Source: Spirochaetia bacterium
Lineage (GTDB): Bacteria > Spirochaetota > Leptospiria > Leptospirales > Leptonemataceae
DNA: 64,000 nucleotides
Assembly: GCA_009885105.1 (NCBI GenBank)
Contig: VFLI01000010.1
Location: 36,549-100,548 of the forward strand
Reading direction: 5' to 3'
The position numbers were made by a program, and so were the translations under genes. Shown here piece by piece: positions 52,715-61,464 of the stretch. The notes beneath the pieces were generated by a model, which was not told the DNA's origin, ran no database searches, and saw nothing but the letters and a program-made list of their open reading frames with translations. Numbering within the stretch: the stretch's first letter is position 1; every line of letters starts with the position of its first letter.

Positions 52715-52868
52715 TTTCACGCAGAGCACACAGGGATCGCAGAGCAGATTGCTCGGGAAGCTGGCAAGCGTTCCGGCACATGGCCAGCGCGATACTGTTT
52801 TTTATTTTCTTTTCTTCAATCTCTGCGTCTGCCAGCAGGGATATCTCTGCGCCCTCCGCGTGAAATTT
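52715..52868. repeat. CGCAGAG repeat element with inverted ends, copy D
   Basis: The left arm TTTTCACGCAGAGCACACAG (52715) and the inverted right arm CTCTGCGCCCTCCGCGTGAA (52845-52864) are about 150 bases apart and fill nearly the whole gap between the CHAT gene and pdxJ. The outer TTTCACGCAGAG is shared with copy B. No gene lies inside. Confidence 0.75.
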
Positions 52869-52886
52869 CTTTTCCTTCGCCGTTAT

Positions 52887-53615
52887 TCAAAATACCTTTA
52901 CCAATTCCACCATCTCTCGCACCGCCAATTCCAGTCCTGTAAACACTGCCCGGCTTATGATCGCATGGCCGATTGAAAATTCATGAATGTCCGGCATTTC
53001 GGCCAGCGCGGTGACATTCTGATAATGAAGTCCATGCCCTGCATTCACAACAAGACCCAGCTCCGTTCCAGTGTAAGAAGCAGCTCGCAGTCTTTCCAGT
53101 TCTTTTTGCATTTCCACAGCCAGCCCTTTTTCGCCAAGATCCGCATAGCGGCCTGTATGCAGCTCCACTGCCTGGGCTCCCAGAACTTTTGCAATCCGAA
53201 TCTGCTCCGGATCCGGTTCAAGAAAGAGACATAATTCGATTCCCGCGTCCGTGATCTGTTTTATTATAGAAGAAATCGTACTGGATGCGCGTACAAGATC
53301 CATCCCGCCCTCCGTTGTGAGTTCTTCCGACCGCTCCGGCACCAGTGTGATTTTTCTTGGCCGAATCCTGCATGCGAAATCGGCCATCGCCGGCTGGGCA
53401 GCCATCTCGAGAGTTACGGGAAGCAGTGAGCATTCGACGGCCATTTCGACGTCTCGATCCTGAATGTGCCTCCTGTCCTGCCTGAGGTGCAGCGTAATAC
53501 CATCCGCTCCGGCCATTTCGCAGACGCCGAACGTCGTTGCCAGCGCCGGATACCGGGTATTGCGTGTCTGCCGGATTGTGGCCACGTGATCCAGATTGAC
53601 TGAGAGAGTGCGCAT
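52887..53615 (-). CDS. pdxJ: Pyridoxine 5'-phosphate synthase PdxJ
   Basis: A 242-residue TIM-barrel enzyme that condenses 1-deoxyxylulose-5-phosphate with 3-amino-2-oxopropyl phosphate to make pyridoxine 5'-phosphate. Diagnostic blocks are LSVNLDHVATIRQTR, MAGADGITLHLRQDRRHIQD, CLFLEPDPEQI, VNAGHGLHYQNV and EFSIGHAIISRA, all typical of PdxJ. Length is normal. It appears single, divergent from the acylphosphatase gene. Confidence 0.97.
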   Translation of the reverse strand: MRTLSVNLDHVATIRQTRNTRYPALATTFGVCEMAGADGITLHLRQDRRHIQDRDVEMAVECSLLPVTLEMAAQPAMADFACRIRPRKITLVPERSEELTTEGGMDLVRASSTISSIIKQITDAGIELCLFLEPDPEQIRIAKVLGAQAVELHTGRYADLGEKGLAVEMQKELERLRAASYTGTELGLVVNAGHGLHYQNVTALAEMPDIHEFSIGHAIISRAVFTGLELAVREMVELVKVF

Positions 53616-53774
53616 GGATTGATCTTTCTTAAATTATCGACGGAGTAAAGCGTCAAAAATATCAGCAGACCCGGAAACTTGACGGGGATTCGGAGCCTTT
53701 TGTGAGGCGCCAGACCCAGTCGCGACGGGCAAATTTTTTCTGGATTTTTAGCAGGCCGTCCTATCTGTTGATCT

Positions 53775-54041
53775 GTGAGAATCGAACGCTTCATTGTGCA
53801 CGGCCGGGTACAGGGTGTGGGTTTTCGTTATTTTGCGCATTCGGCGGCCCGGTCCCTGGGCCTGCGGGGCTGGGTGAAAAATCGGCCCGATGGAACGGTG
53901 GAATGCCTGGCGGGAGGCAGCCCGGAGAATCTGGAAGAACTGTATCGATGTTTACAGAAAGGGCCCGCCCTCAGCAAGGTGGACAATGTAAGCCGTCAAG
54001 AAGTCGACACCCATCCGGGGGAGACCTTCACTGTAGAGTGA
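53775..54041 (+). CDS. acyP: Acylphosphatase
   Basis: An 88-residue protein that hydrolyses acyl phosphates. VHGRVQGVGFRYFAHSAA holds the catalytic Arg loop, and RGWVKNRPDGTVECLAGG the catalytic Asn. The start is GTG 53775. It lies 24 bases before the sigma-54 activator gene on the same strand and may be transcribed with it. Confidence 0.95.
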   Translation: MRIERFIVHGRVQGVGFRYFAHSAARSLGLRGWVKNRPDGTVECLAGGSPENLEELYRCLQKGPALSKVDNVSRQEVDTHPGETFTVE

Positions 54042-54065
54042 AACTGGACGGCGAAGACACAAGTT

Positions 54066-56633
54066 ATGAGTGTTGATTCTGCCATCTTATTTATAGAACT
54101 TTTTTGCAGTCTGCTCTTGCCGATCACAGCCTTTTTCACGCTGCGCAGGAATCAGACCAATCTCATCCACCAGACGTTTTTCGGGCTGACGTTCTGTCTT
54201 TTCCTGTGGCTGTTTCTTGACGCCATGGATCGAATTCTTGTTTTCTCTGAACTTTACATAACGGCCGTTCTGTTTCGAATCTCTGACTGGTTCTTGACTA
54301 TTTCCGGAATAGTTTTTGTGTTTTTCGGCCATATCTTTCCGAGAAGATCACGCCGCACCGAATCAAGAAATTCATCCTCGGAAAGACGCAGCCGGATTCT
54401 GCCCCTCATACTGTCGCTGTCAGGCACGGCTTTCCTTCTTATGGCGCTCTCCTTTACGGACCTGTATGTCAGGGACAGGCAGTACAATCCCGTAGACGGC
54501 ACATTTGAGGGTAAGAACGGGCCGGTTTACTATCTGATCCGGATATTTTTTCTTTTCTGCCTGGCAGCCGCGCTGCGGGAACAGAGAAAGTTTCTCATAT
54601 ACAACGACAGGGACCCCCGACGCATACATTCACGGTATTTTATCTATGCGGTGGTAATGACGATTACCGCCGCGGCCATTGTTTCGACGGCCGCTCTCAT
54701 GTATCGTTCGCCGACTTTCATATACTCAGGGTTTGCGTTTCTGTGCTCCGTCTTTATCTATTTTTTCCATAATATTCTCTCCAATCGGACAATCGCTCTT
54801 CGCGGCGGCATCTACAGAAATACTGTAATGATGTTCACAACTCTGGTTCTTCTTTTGCCGACGTTTGTGCTGATCAATTACCTGCTGGCTCTTGTTTACG
54901 CCTCGTCGCTCTGGCTTCTTTCCGCGCTGCTGTGCGGTTTTTTTATCCTGTTTCATATTCTGGAGAAAAGACTTTCGCCGATGCTCGGACACATGCTGTT
55001 TAAAAAACAATCAAGAATCGACGATGCGATCGCTTTGTTCAGCACTTCAATCCTGAATCTGGCATCCGGAAAAAAAACGGATGTGCGGCGGCAGCTGGTT
55101 GAATTCCTGGATGAACTCTACGATCCCCGATTTCTGGTTTTCTACACTCTGGAGTCGGACCCCAACGATGAATCTCAGAAAATAATCTTTCAGGACCGCA
55201 ATCTGACGCGCATTGCGGACATTGAAAGCATTCCTCCCGCGCATTTTCCCGATGAGATTGCCCTGATGCTGCATCCGGAGGATTCGGGTCTGCAATCGGA
55301 CGGAGGTCTGATCGTGGATCTTCTGGCCGCCGCAGAAAAAATGGAGATCTCGCAGTCGGGTCAGACACTTTCGCGGTTCGCAGCGTTCGGCGCCGAAATC
55401 ATTCTTCCCTTTTTTGAGACCGAGCCGGGACCAGAGAAAAAAGAGGAATCAGACAGCTCGAGTGAGCTTCAGGCGGTCCTTCTACTCGGACTGGGGAAGA
55501 ACGGCAAACCGCTGGATCACACCGACCTGCGTCTTTTAAAAGGTCTGCGCGCTCCGGCACTGCTTGCCATGAAAAATCAGGAACTGCTGCTCTCAACCAC
55601 ACGGCTGCAGAAAAAACTGGAAGAGGAAAATAGAAAAATCACAAGACGCCTTTCCGGCAATCTTCCAGGCGTGATGCAGGGCCGTTCTGCATCGGCATTC
55701 GTATTCAACAGGGGCGGCTCCATGTCGAGAATTATCGAACAGGCGGAGCGATTTGCCGCGCGCGACAGTCCGGTGCTGATCAGCGGAGAAACCGGCACGG
55801 GAAAAGAACAGGTGGCCCGAATTCTGCACGGCCAGTCGGGCCGAAAAGGCCAGCTGGTGACTGTGAACTGTTCCGCCATCCCGCATGACCTGATAGAGAA
55901 CGAGCTTTTTGGTCATGAAAAAGGAGCGTATACGGGCGCTGTTGACTCATCGGAGGGTTTTGTCGCAAGAGCCCGGGGCGGAACGCTCTTTCTTGACGAG
56001 ATCGGCGAGATGCCGATTCAGGGTCAGGTGAAACTGCTGCGTCTGGTCCAGGAGGGCGACTATGAAAAAATAGGATCCGGAGAAACACTTCATACGGACA
56101 CTCGTTTTGTATTTGCCACCAACAGAAATCTGGAAGACGAAGTTCAAAGCGGACGATTTCGTTCCGATCTTTTTTACCGGATCAGCACTTTTGAAATCCG
56201 ACTGCCCCCTCTGCGGGAAAGAAAAGACGATATCCCCTTGCTGATAGATCATTTTTTGTGGCTTGCCGGACAGACGTTCACCCGGCCCGGGCTGCGAATG
56301 ACCACGCAGGCAAGAGAAATGCTTGTAAAACACTCCTGGCCTGGAAATGTCAGGGAACTGGAAAATCTGATACTGCGCACCGTAGTTTTAAGCGAGACGG
56401 ATGATCTTGATGTTGACAGCCTGCCTGTCATGTTCCGCGATGAAATGGACTTCAAGAGAAAGAAACTCCAGCTGGAACGCATCATGAATGAACAGGCCCG
56501 TCTGGAAAAAGAACTTCTTCTCGAAGCTCTGGAAAAAAGCGGGGGCAATCAGCGGCGGGCAGCGGAAATCCTTGATATTTCCAGAGGATCGCTGCAATAC
56601 AGAATGAAACAGTACGGACTGGCACAGGGATAA
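54066..56633 (+). CDS. Membrane-bound sigma-54-dependent transcription activator
   Basis: An 855-residue regulator. About eight or nine spans fill residues 5-310. A cytosolic sensor region (about 320-530) leads to the AAA+ domain (about 560-790): Walker A GETGTGKEQV, LFGHEKGAYTGA (sigma-54 loop; Tyr for Phe), Walker B GGTLFLDEIGEMP, and arginine finger region FRSDLFYRIS. A Fis helix-turn-helix (GGNQRRAAEILDISRGSL) ends it. A membrane-integrated activator of this kind is uncommon; it would remodel sigma-54 polymerase from the membrane. It is followed 1 base later by a second activator. Confidence 0.92.
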   Translation: MSVDSAILFIELFCSLLLPITAFFTLRRNQTNLIHQTFFGLTFCLFLWLFLDAMDRILVFSELYITAVLFRISDWFLTISGIVFVFFGHIFPRRSRRTESRNSSSERRSRILPLILSLSGTAFLLMALSFTDLYVRDRQYNPVDGTFEGKNGPVYYLIRIFFLFCLAAALREQRKFLIYNDRDPRRIHSRYFIYAVVMTITAAAIVSTAALMYRSPTFIYSGFAFLCSVFIYFFHNILSNRTIALRGGIYRNTVMMFTTLVLLLPTFVLINYLLALVYASSLWLLSALLCGFFILFHILEKRLSPMLGHMLFKKQSRIDDAIALFSTSILNLASGKKTDVRRQLVEFLDELYDPRFLVFYTLESDPNDESQKIIFQDRNLTRIADIESIPPAHFPDEIALMLHPEDSGLQSDGGLIVDLLAAAEKMEISQSGQTLSRFAAFGAEIILPFFETEPGPEKKEESDSSSELQAVLLLGLGKNGKPLDHTDLRLLKGLRAPALLAMKNQELLLSTTRLQKKLEEENRKITRRLSGNLPGVMQGRSASAFVFNRGGSMSRIIEQAERFAARDSPVLISGETGTGKEQVARILHGQSGRKGQLVTVNCSAIPHDLIENELFGHEKGAYTGAVDSSEGFVARARGGTLFLDEIGEMPIQGQVKLLRLVQEGDYEKIGSGETLHTDTRFVFATNRNLEDEVQSGRFRSDLFYRISTFEIRLPPLRERKDDIPLLIDHFLWLAGQTFTRPGLRMTTQAREMLVKHSWPGNVRELENLILRTVVLSETDDLDVDSLPVMFRDEMDFKRKKLQLERIMNEQARLEKELLLEALEKSGGNQRRAAEILDISRGSLQYRMKQYGLAQG

Positions 56634-56634
56634 T

Positions 56635-57873
56635 TTGGAAACAGAGCTTAAAATTCTTCTGAAAAACGGATTCATTTCCCGGCGGCAGCTTCGTGAACTG
56701 CTTTCCAAAAATATTTCCAACAGGCAGGAACTCGAAGAATCTCTACTGGGCGGGCAGTATCTGGAGCTGCCGGACTGGAAAGAAGCAAAGCCTCTGCTGC
56801 ATTCGGGTCCTGAATCTGAGGAGGAAGTTCCCCCGGAATCAGAAAATCCGGTGATGATCGATCTACTGGAAACCGCCCGAAAGGTCGCTGTCACAGACAC
56901 AACAATACTGATACTTGGAGAATCCGGAGTCGGAAAAACGAGAATCTCCCGGATGATTCATATGAACAGTCCGCGCAGAAACGGGCCGTTCGTTACGGTA
57001 AGCTGTGGAAGTATTCCGGAAACTCTTCTGGAATCGGAACTATTCGGAGTGGAAAAGGGCGCCTATACGGGCGCTGTAAAATCCAGGGAGGGACGATTTC
57101 AGAAAGCGCACACAGGCACCATTTTTCTGGATGAAATCGGCGAGCTCTCTCCTGGACTTCAGGTGAAACTGTTGCGCGTCATCCAGGAAAAAAAGATAGA
57201 ACCGCTGGGTTCTTCAGAAGAAATCCTCGTCGATGTGAGGCTGATTGCCGCAACAAACCGCAACCTGGAAGAGGATGTTGCAAAGGGCAGATTCCGTGAA
57301 GACCTCTATTTTCGTCTGAATGTTGTGCCCTTGACAATGCTGCCGCTCCGGGACAGAAAAGAAGACATCATTCCGCTGACCCGGTATTTCCTGTCTCAGT
57401 ACCGAAATTCCAGCGCTCAACCCCTGGAGCTGGAAGAAGGAGCGCTGATCGATGTCCTGAAACGCTATTCATGGCCCGGCAACATACGCGAATTGCAGAA
57501 CTGCATGGAGAGAATGGCCGTGCTGGCCCGGGGCGGAAAATTGAGAGCCACGGACCTGCCTCCCCGGATCCTGAACGAGACAAAATACCGGCCGGAAGAG
57601 GAAAAACCGGCCCGACCTGCCGTAACTGCGGCAAAACCTCATGAAATCGATGAAGATTCGCTTCCAATTTTGAATGATACTGAATTTCCATCCATGAGAC
57701 GCATTGAGGAACACTATATCAAACTGGCTCTGAAGTCCTCCTCGGGCAATATTTACAGGGCTGCTGAGATGCTAAAAATACACAGGAACACCCTGTCCCG
57801 CAAACTGGAAGAGCTGGGCATCGATCCCGGAGAATTTAAAAATAAACGCAAATCGTCCCGGAATATGGCTTAA
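56635..57873 (+). CDS. Sigma-54-dependent transcription activator, cytosolic
   Basis: A 412-residue activator. Start TTG at 56635, with GGGA upstream and 1 base after the previous stop. Residues 1-75 are a small N-terminal region with no receiver Asp motif (LLKNGFISRRQLRELL), possibly akin to the secretion-ATPase N-domain. The AAA+ domain has GESGVGKTRIS, FGVEKGAYTGAV, TIFLDEIGELS and FREDLYFRLN. A Fis-type helix-turn-helix (SGNIYRAAEMLKIHRNTLSRK) ends it. It is probably co-made with the membrane-bound activator; mixed hexamers are possible. Confidence 0.92.
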   Translation: METELKILLKNGFISRRQLRELLSKNISNRQELEESLLGGQYLELPDWKEAKPLLHSGPESEEEVPPESENPVMIDLLETARKVAVTDTTILILGESGVGKTRISRMIHMNSPRRNGPFVTVSCGSIPETLLESELFGVEKGAYTGAVKSREGRFQKAHTGTIFLDEIGELSPGLQVKLLRVIQEKKIEPLGSSEEILVDVRLIAATNRNLEEDVAKGRFREDLYFRLNVVPLTMLPLRDRKEDIIPLTRYFLSQYRNSSAQPLELEEGALIDVLKRYSWPGNIRELQNCMERMAVLARGGKLRATDLPPRILNETKYRPEEEKPARPAVTAAKPHEIDEDSLPILNDTEFPSMRRIEEHYIKLALKSSSGNIYRAAEMLKIHRNTLSRKLEELGIDPGEFKNKRKSSRNMA

Positions 57874-57916
57874 TCAATATTCATTTGTTTCCGAATTCTA
57901 GAGAGAGGATTTGGTA

Positions 57917-58720
57917 ATGACTGCAAAAACTGATCTGGCCGTTGAGGCCTGGGAACTATATGACGAAGGGAATTTCCAGCGTATTCTGGAAGATTATGCC
58001 CACACCACGGACCCCAATGTTCACGATCTTCTCATTCTTGCGGAGTTGAAATCTGCCGGAAAATCGACACGCATTCATTCCAGCAGCGGCATTTTTTCAC
58101 CTCTGGTTGCGGGGATGAGAGCTCGAGCTTCCGGAATGCATTCAGCCGCCGCAGAGCACTTTGCAGACTGGCTTGCCCGGAAGGACTACTGCTGCGAATC
58201 GCTTGTCGCCGACTTCATTGACAGCGCTAAAAAAGCGGCCGGTTACGAAATGATGTACAAAATTTTGAGCCGGTTTTTATCAGCAAACCGCTATCTGGCA
58301 ACCATCGCCCAGCCCCTGTTCATGAGCGCTTTTCAGACCGGACATTACCGCGAAAGTCTGAATATTTTTGAAACCTGCCGCGAACACATCAACGGCAACA
58401 TGAGCCTTCAGACTGCCGCGCTCTGTATGATCCATCTGGGCCGTTACCGCGACGCTGAAAGATTTCTTGTTTCTCTGCACAAGAAAATATCCGGCACCGA
58501 ATACGAAATGAATTACGAAAAAGTTCGGGCCAGGTATGCTCCCCTGATTCGAAAACTCCCGGCAATGGAAAAACAGAAAAATCCAAGCCGTGAGGAGCTG
58601 ATGGAACTGGGCATGACTTATTTGTTCAACGCGCGCTACCAGGATGCCGTTCGCATCTTTGAAAGCCTGTCCGAGAAATACGCGAATGCCCCCGTAAGGG
58701 AACTGATATTCTCGCGATAA
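57917..58720 (+). CDS. TPR-like helical protein
   Basis: About 267 residues; ATG 57917 has GAGAGGA upstream. Repeated helical pairs of TPR type are visible (FQTGHYRESLNIFETCREH, IHLGRYRDAERFLVSLHKK, LFNARYQDAVRIFESLSEK). There is no signal peptide or span. It lies 43 bases after the second activator and could be part of that unit, perhaps as a protein-interaction partner. The function is not known. Confidence 0.7.
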   Translation: MTAKTDLAVEAWELYDEGNFQRILEDYAHTTDPNVHDLLILAELKSAGKSTRIHSSSGIFSPLVAGMRARASGMHSAAAEHFADWLARKDYCCESLVADFIDSAKKAAGYEMMYKILSRFLSANRYLATIAQPLFMSAFQTGHYRESLNIFETCREHINGNMSLQTAALCMIHLGRYRDAERFLVSLHKKISGTEYEMNYEKVRARYAPLIRKLPAMEKQKNPSREELMELGMTYLFNARYQDAVRIFESLSEKYANAPVRELIFSR

Positions 58721-58756
58721 CTTTTTTTCACTCAGGTATTCAGACCGGTCAGGATT

Positions 58757-60226
58757 TCAGAAATTAATTTCAAGGCCTGCCTCAAATCCTTTGAGATCGT
58801 CCCGGTTGGTTGAACCCGGATAACTCAGCGCATATCTGGCAGCGGTTACACCCGGGGACATCTCGAATGCATTTGTGGAAATCATATTATTGATTGTATG
58901 CAAAGTGGTGACCTCTGCCCGCTCCCATCTCAGCCGAAAGAATAGATTAATCTTTCTGCGAACAGGGAAGTGAATTCCCAGCAGAACTGTTTTGATTGTA
59001 AAATAATACTCGCTGTCAATTATACTTTTGCGGAGATCGGCGCCGCCTCCGCCAGTAGACGGGATGGCCGAAACGCCTGAGCCGGCAGTTTCCGCATGCG
59101 TTGTTCCATGCAACCTGCCATAATACAGGGAACTTCTCAATTCCAGTTTCGACTTGAATGAATAGCGCAATTCAAATCCGAGTGTAAGTCCCTGAGCCGG
59201 ACCGGATGCTTTTCCTCTTTCCGCTTTGTATTCACCCGCAATGATTCCTGATGGTTTAAAAAGGCTGGCTAAATATTCCTGATGACGGCCGTCGATGAAA
59301 AAATCCATTTTTCGAATACCGCCTGCAGCATACAATTTCAACCGCCAATCCATCGGACTTAAAAGCCAGGCGAATACCAAATTCAGGCTCTGCCTTTTGT
59401 TGTCACGATACTGCACGCGCTCATACTGCCTGGAATCCAGAATCAAACTTGCGAAGGAAATATCATTGACCGCTAAATATCCATCAAAGGACGGACTGTA
59501 CCCGGCCGAGTAGTACTCCGCAGCCGCGAACCATCGAATACTCATATAACCAAAACTAAAATTTAATCCGCGGTATGAGAGATCGCGCCAGGAGCCACTG
59601 GAGCCGTAACCGCCCAGAAAAAGTGCCGCTGCTTCTTTGCTTTCTCTTCCCCGCGATTCGGCTTCTGGATGATATTTGCCTGTCATCCAGGAAAATGTCG
59701 CATAGAAACCGGGCTGTGATTCCGTCTCAATACGTTCACTTTCGACTCTTTTTTCCTCGGCCAGTTTTTTTTCCTCGGCGAGTTTTGTTTCCTCGGCCAG
59801 TTTCGCTTCCTCGGCCAGTTTTGCTTCCTCGGCCAGTTTCGCTTCCTCGGCGAGTTTTGCTGCTTCTCGTTTTTTTATTTCAAAACGTCGCCTTTCTTCA
59901 ATTCGACGGCGCTCTCTCAGTCTTTCTTCTTCTTTTCTGCGGGCTTCACGAAGCCTGTCCGGAGGCGGCTCAGTTCGCTGGAATGTGATCCGGCCGATCG
60001 TATCTTTCAAAATAAACTGTTCGCCTGTTCTGGTGCGTATCGTCACCGAGTGCATGGTCTGCGACGTAATTGCGCCCACTATCCTGGTTCCGTTCTTGAG
60101 ATAGATTGTATCCGCGAGAAGATGAAAAGGGATAAAAAAAAGAAAAACCAGGAGCCCGGAGGAAAGAATGCCGGTCCCAACAACCCGCAGGAAGGGCAAA
60201 TCCGCCGATTTCACCTCCGGTAACAT
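58757..60226 (-). CDS. Outer-membrane protein with KLAEEA repeat linker
   Basis: A 489-residue protein. After a signal-like hydrophobic segment (about 18-37), a small beta domain reads DTIYLKNGTRIVGAITSQT, which matches the start of several leptospiral surface proteins. An Arg/Glu-rich helix and six to seven tandem KLAEEA units (about 121-160) form a rigid linker, followed by about 310 residues of amphipathic strands ending in FEAGLEINF, a barrel-closing end. The DNA repeat (18 bases) may change copy number. It is last in the ftsZ-nfeD-SPFH-BKACE run, 12 bases after the BKACE gene. Function is unknown. Confidence 0.75.
   Translation of the reverse strand: MLPEVKSADLPFLRVVGTGILSSGLLVFLFFIPFHLLADTIYLKNGTRIVGAITSQTMHSVTIRTRTGEQFILKDTIGRITFQRTEPPPDRLREARRKEEERLRERRRIEERRRFEIKKREAAKLAEEAKLAEEAKLAEEAKLAEETKLAEEKKLAEEKRVESERIETESQPGFYATFSWMTGKYHPEAESRGRESKEAAALFLGGYGSSGSWRDLSYRGLNFSFGYMSIRWFAAAEYYSAGYSPSFDGYLAVNDISFASLILDSRQYERVQYRDNKRQSLNLVFAWLLSPMDWRLKLYAAGGIRKMDFFIDGRHQEYLASLFKPSGIIAGEYKAERGKASGPAQGLTLGFELRYSFKSKLELRSSLYYGRLHGTTHAETAGSGVSAIPSTGGGGADLRKSIIDSEYYFTIKTVLLGIHFPVRRKINLFFRLRWERAEVTTLHTINNMISTNAFEMSPGVTAARYALSYPGSTNRDDLKGFEAGLEINF
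59751..59862. repeat. 18-base tandem repeat coding for KLAEEA
   Basis: About six copies of an 18-base unit related to TTCCTCGGCCAGTTTTGC, with C/G and T/C variants, lie inside the outer-membrane protein gene. The unit is a multiple of three, so copy changes would stay in frame and would lengthen or shorten the helical linker. Confidence 0.85.
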
Positions 60227-60238
60227 AAGACGGGTATG

Positions 60239-61132
60239 CTATCTCAGTCCGAGAAATTTGCGTGTATCTTCCAGCGACGCAACTTCCCTGCCCGCGTCAC
60301 GAGCCATTCGGGCGGCTTTCTCGACAAGTTCAGCGTTTGATTTTGCAATCACACCGGCGCTCAGATAAAAATTGTCCTCCAGCCCGACACGAATGTTTCC
60401 GCCCAGAGAAAGCGCAGCGCTGATCATGGTCCACTGAATATGACTGATCCCGATCACCTCCCAGATGCTGCCCGGAGGAATCTGCTCGACCTGGTTGGCG
60501 AGATTGCGCGCTGTGGCGGGGATGCCTCCCAGAACACCCATAATGAAAGAAAACTGCAACGGTTTTTTCAGAATACCCAGGTCGAGAAACGGAGCAATAT
60601 TCCCGATGTGGCCTGTGTCGAAGCATTCCATCTCCGGATGCACTCCGGCAGCATTCATGGCATCCAGAAAAAAACGTATCGTATCAAATGAATTTTCAAA
60701 AACCCAGTTGAAAACGAATTTCTTTTTTGCCGGATTGTATTTTGCATAATTCATGGAACCCATATTCAGAGCGCCTATTTCCGGTTTTAGCTCCGTGATA
60801 TGGCGGATCCTTTCCTCGCGCGGAACGTCGATCGCGCCCGTTGAGAAATTGATGAGAACCGGACACAGTTTTTTTACTTCTTTCTGAATCGCCGCATACA
60901 CCTCAACGCGGTGGCTGGGTTTTCCGTCATCCTCCCGGGCATGGATGTGCACGATCGACGCTCCCGCATCGTAGGCGCGTTTCGCCTCCAGCGCTATTTC
61001 GACAGGAGTGTACGGTATGGCAGGACATTGTTCTTTATTCGCCGCAACGCCGGTCAGCGCGCATGTAATCACAACTTTTTCCGTCAACACCGATTCCGGC
61101 TTCTGACTTACTTCCGATGTGTGAAGACTCAT
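60239..61132 (-). CDS. BKACE-family beta-keto acid cleavage enzyme (DUF849)
   Basis: A 297-residue TIM-barrel enzyme. The zinc site is shown by [15 protein letters not shown] and the later [11 protein letters not shown], and [11 protein letters not shown] is a further family block. In the family these enzymes split a beta-keto acid (for example 3-keto-5-aminohexanoate) with acetyl-CoA. No lysine-degradation genes lie nearby, so the substrate is not known. The start overlaps the stop of the upstream TPR frame by four bases (ATGA), so it is translated with it. Confidence 0.92.
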   Translation of the reverse strand: MSLHTSEVSQKPESVLTEKVVITCALTGVAANKEQCPAIPYTPVEIALEAKRAYDAGASIVHIHAREDDGKPSHRVEVYAAIQKEVKKLCPVLINFSTGAIDVPREERIRHITELKPEIGALNMGSMNYAKYNPAKKKFVFNWVFENSFDTIRFFLDAMNAAGVHPEMECFDTGHIGNIAPFLDLGILKKPLQFSFIMGVLGGIPATARNLANQVEQIPPGSIWEVIGISHIQWTMISAALSLGGNIRVGLEDNFYLSAGVIAKSNAELVEKAARMARDAGREVASLEDTRKFLGLR

Positions 61133-61464
61133 AACTCACCCAGTTTTTTTTGAATTTTTTCCAGACTTTCAATCAGGACCTTTGAGCGCGGCTGGATTTG
61201 AAGTGCGCGACTCAGACATGCCTTCGCATACACAAAATCTCCGGACGAATAGGCCGCAGCGCCGACAATGCTCAAAAGCGCCACATCCTCTGGATACGAA
61301 TCCAGCAGCTGTTTTCCACGCCGCAGGACCTCCGAATATCTTTTGTTCTTCAGCTCTTCCTTCAGAGCGGCCAGCTCCGATTCCGGCGATCTGCCGGAAG
61401 GAAGCCGCCCAGTCTCAGTTGAAACCGAATTCAGTTTTTTTTTGACTGAATCGAGTTGAGACCT
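61129..61464 (-). CDS. TPR-like tail frame lacking a start codon
   Basis: A minus-strand frame open from 61464 to a TGA at 61131-61129. It codes for a clear helical repeat protein ([53 protein letters not shown]). No ATG, GTG or TTG occurs before its conserved part; the first GTG is deep inside. It joins the end of the SPFH gene at a run of nine A (minus strand), where a shift of -1 would fuse it to the SPFH protein. Possibilities are programmed slippage, a CTG start, or a real or sequencing frameshift. Its TGA overlaps the BKACE ATG, which suggests that it is translated. Confidence 0.65.
   Translation of the reverse strand, partial: RSQLDSVKKKLNSVSTETGRLPSGRSPESELAALKEELKNKRYSEVLRRGKQLLDSYPEDVALLSIVGAAAYSSGDFVYAKACLSRALQIQPRSKVLIESLEKIQKKLGEL

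Noticed and set aside
52691..52720. GTGAAA-N17-TATAAT promoter-like signal at the CHAT gene
   Set aside because: The TATAAT directly abuts the ATG, so transcription would begin inside the coding region; the match may be due to AT-rich sequence next to the repeat.
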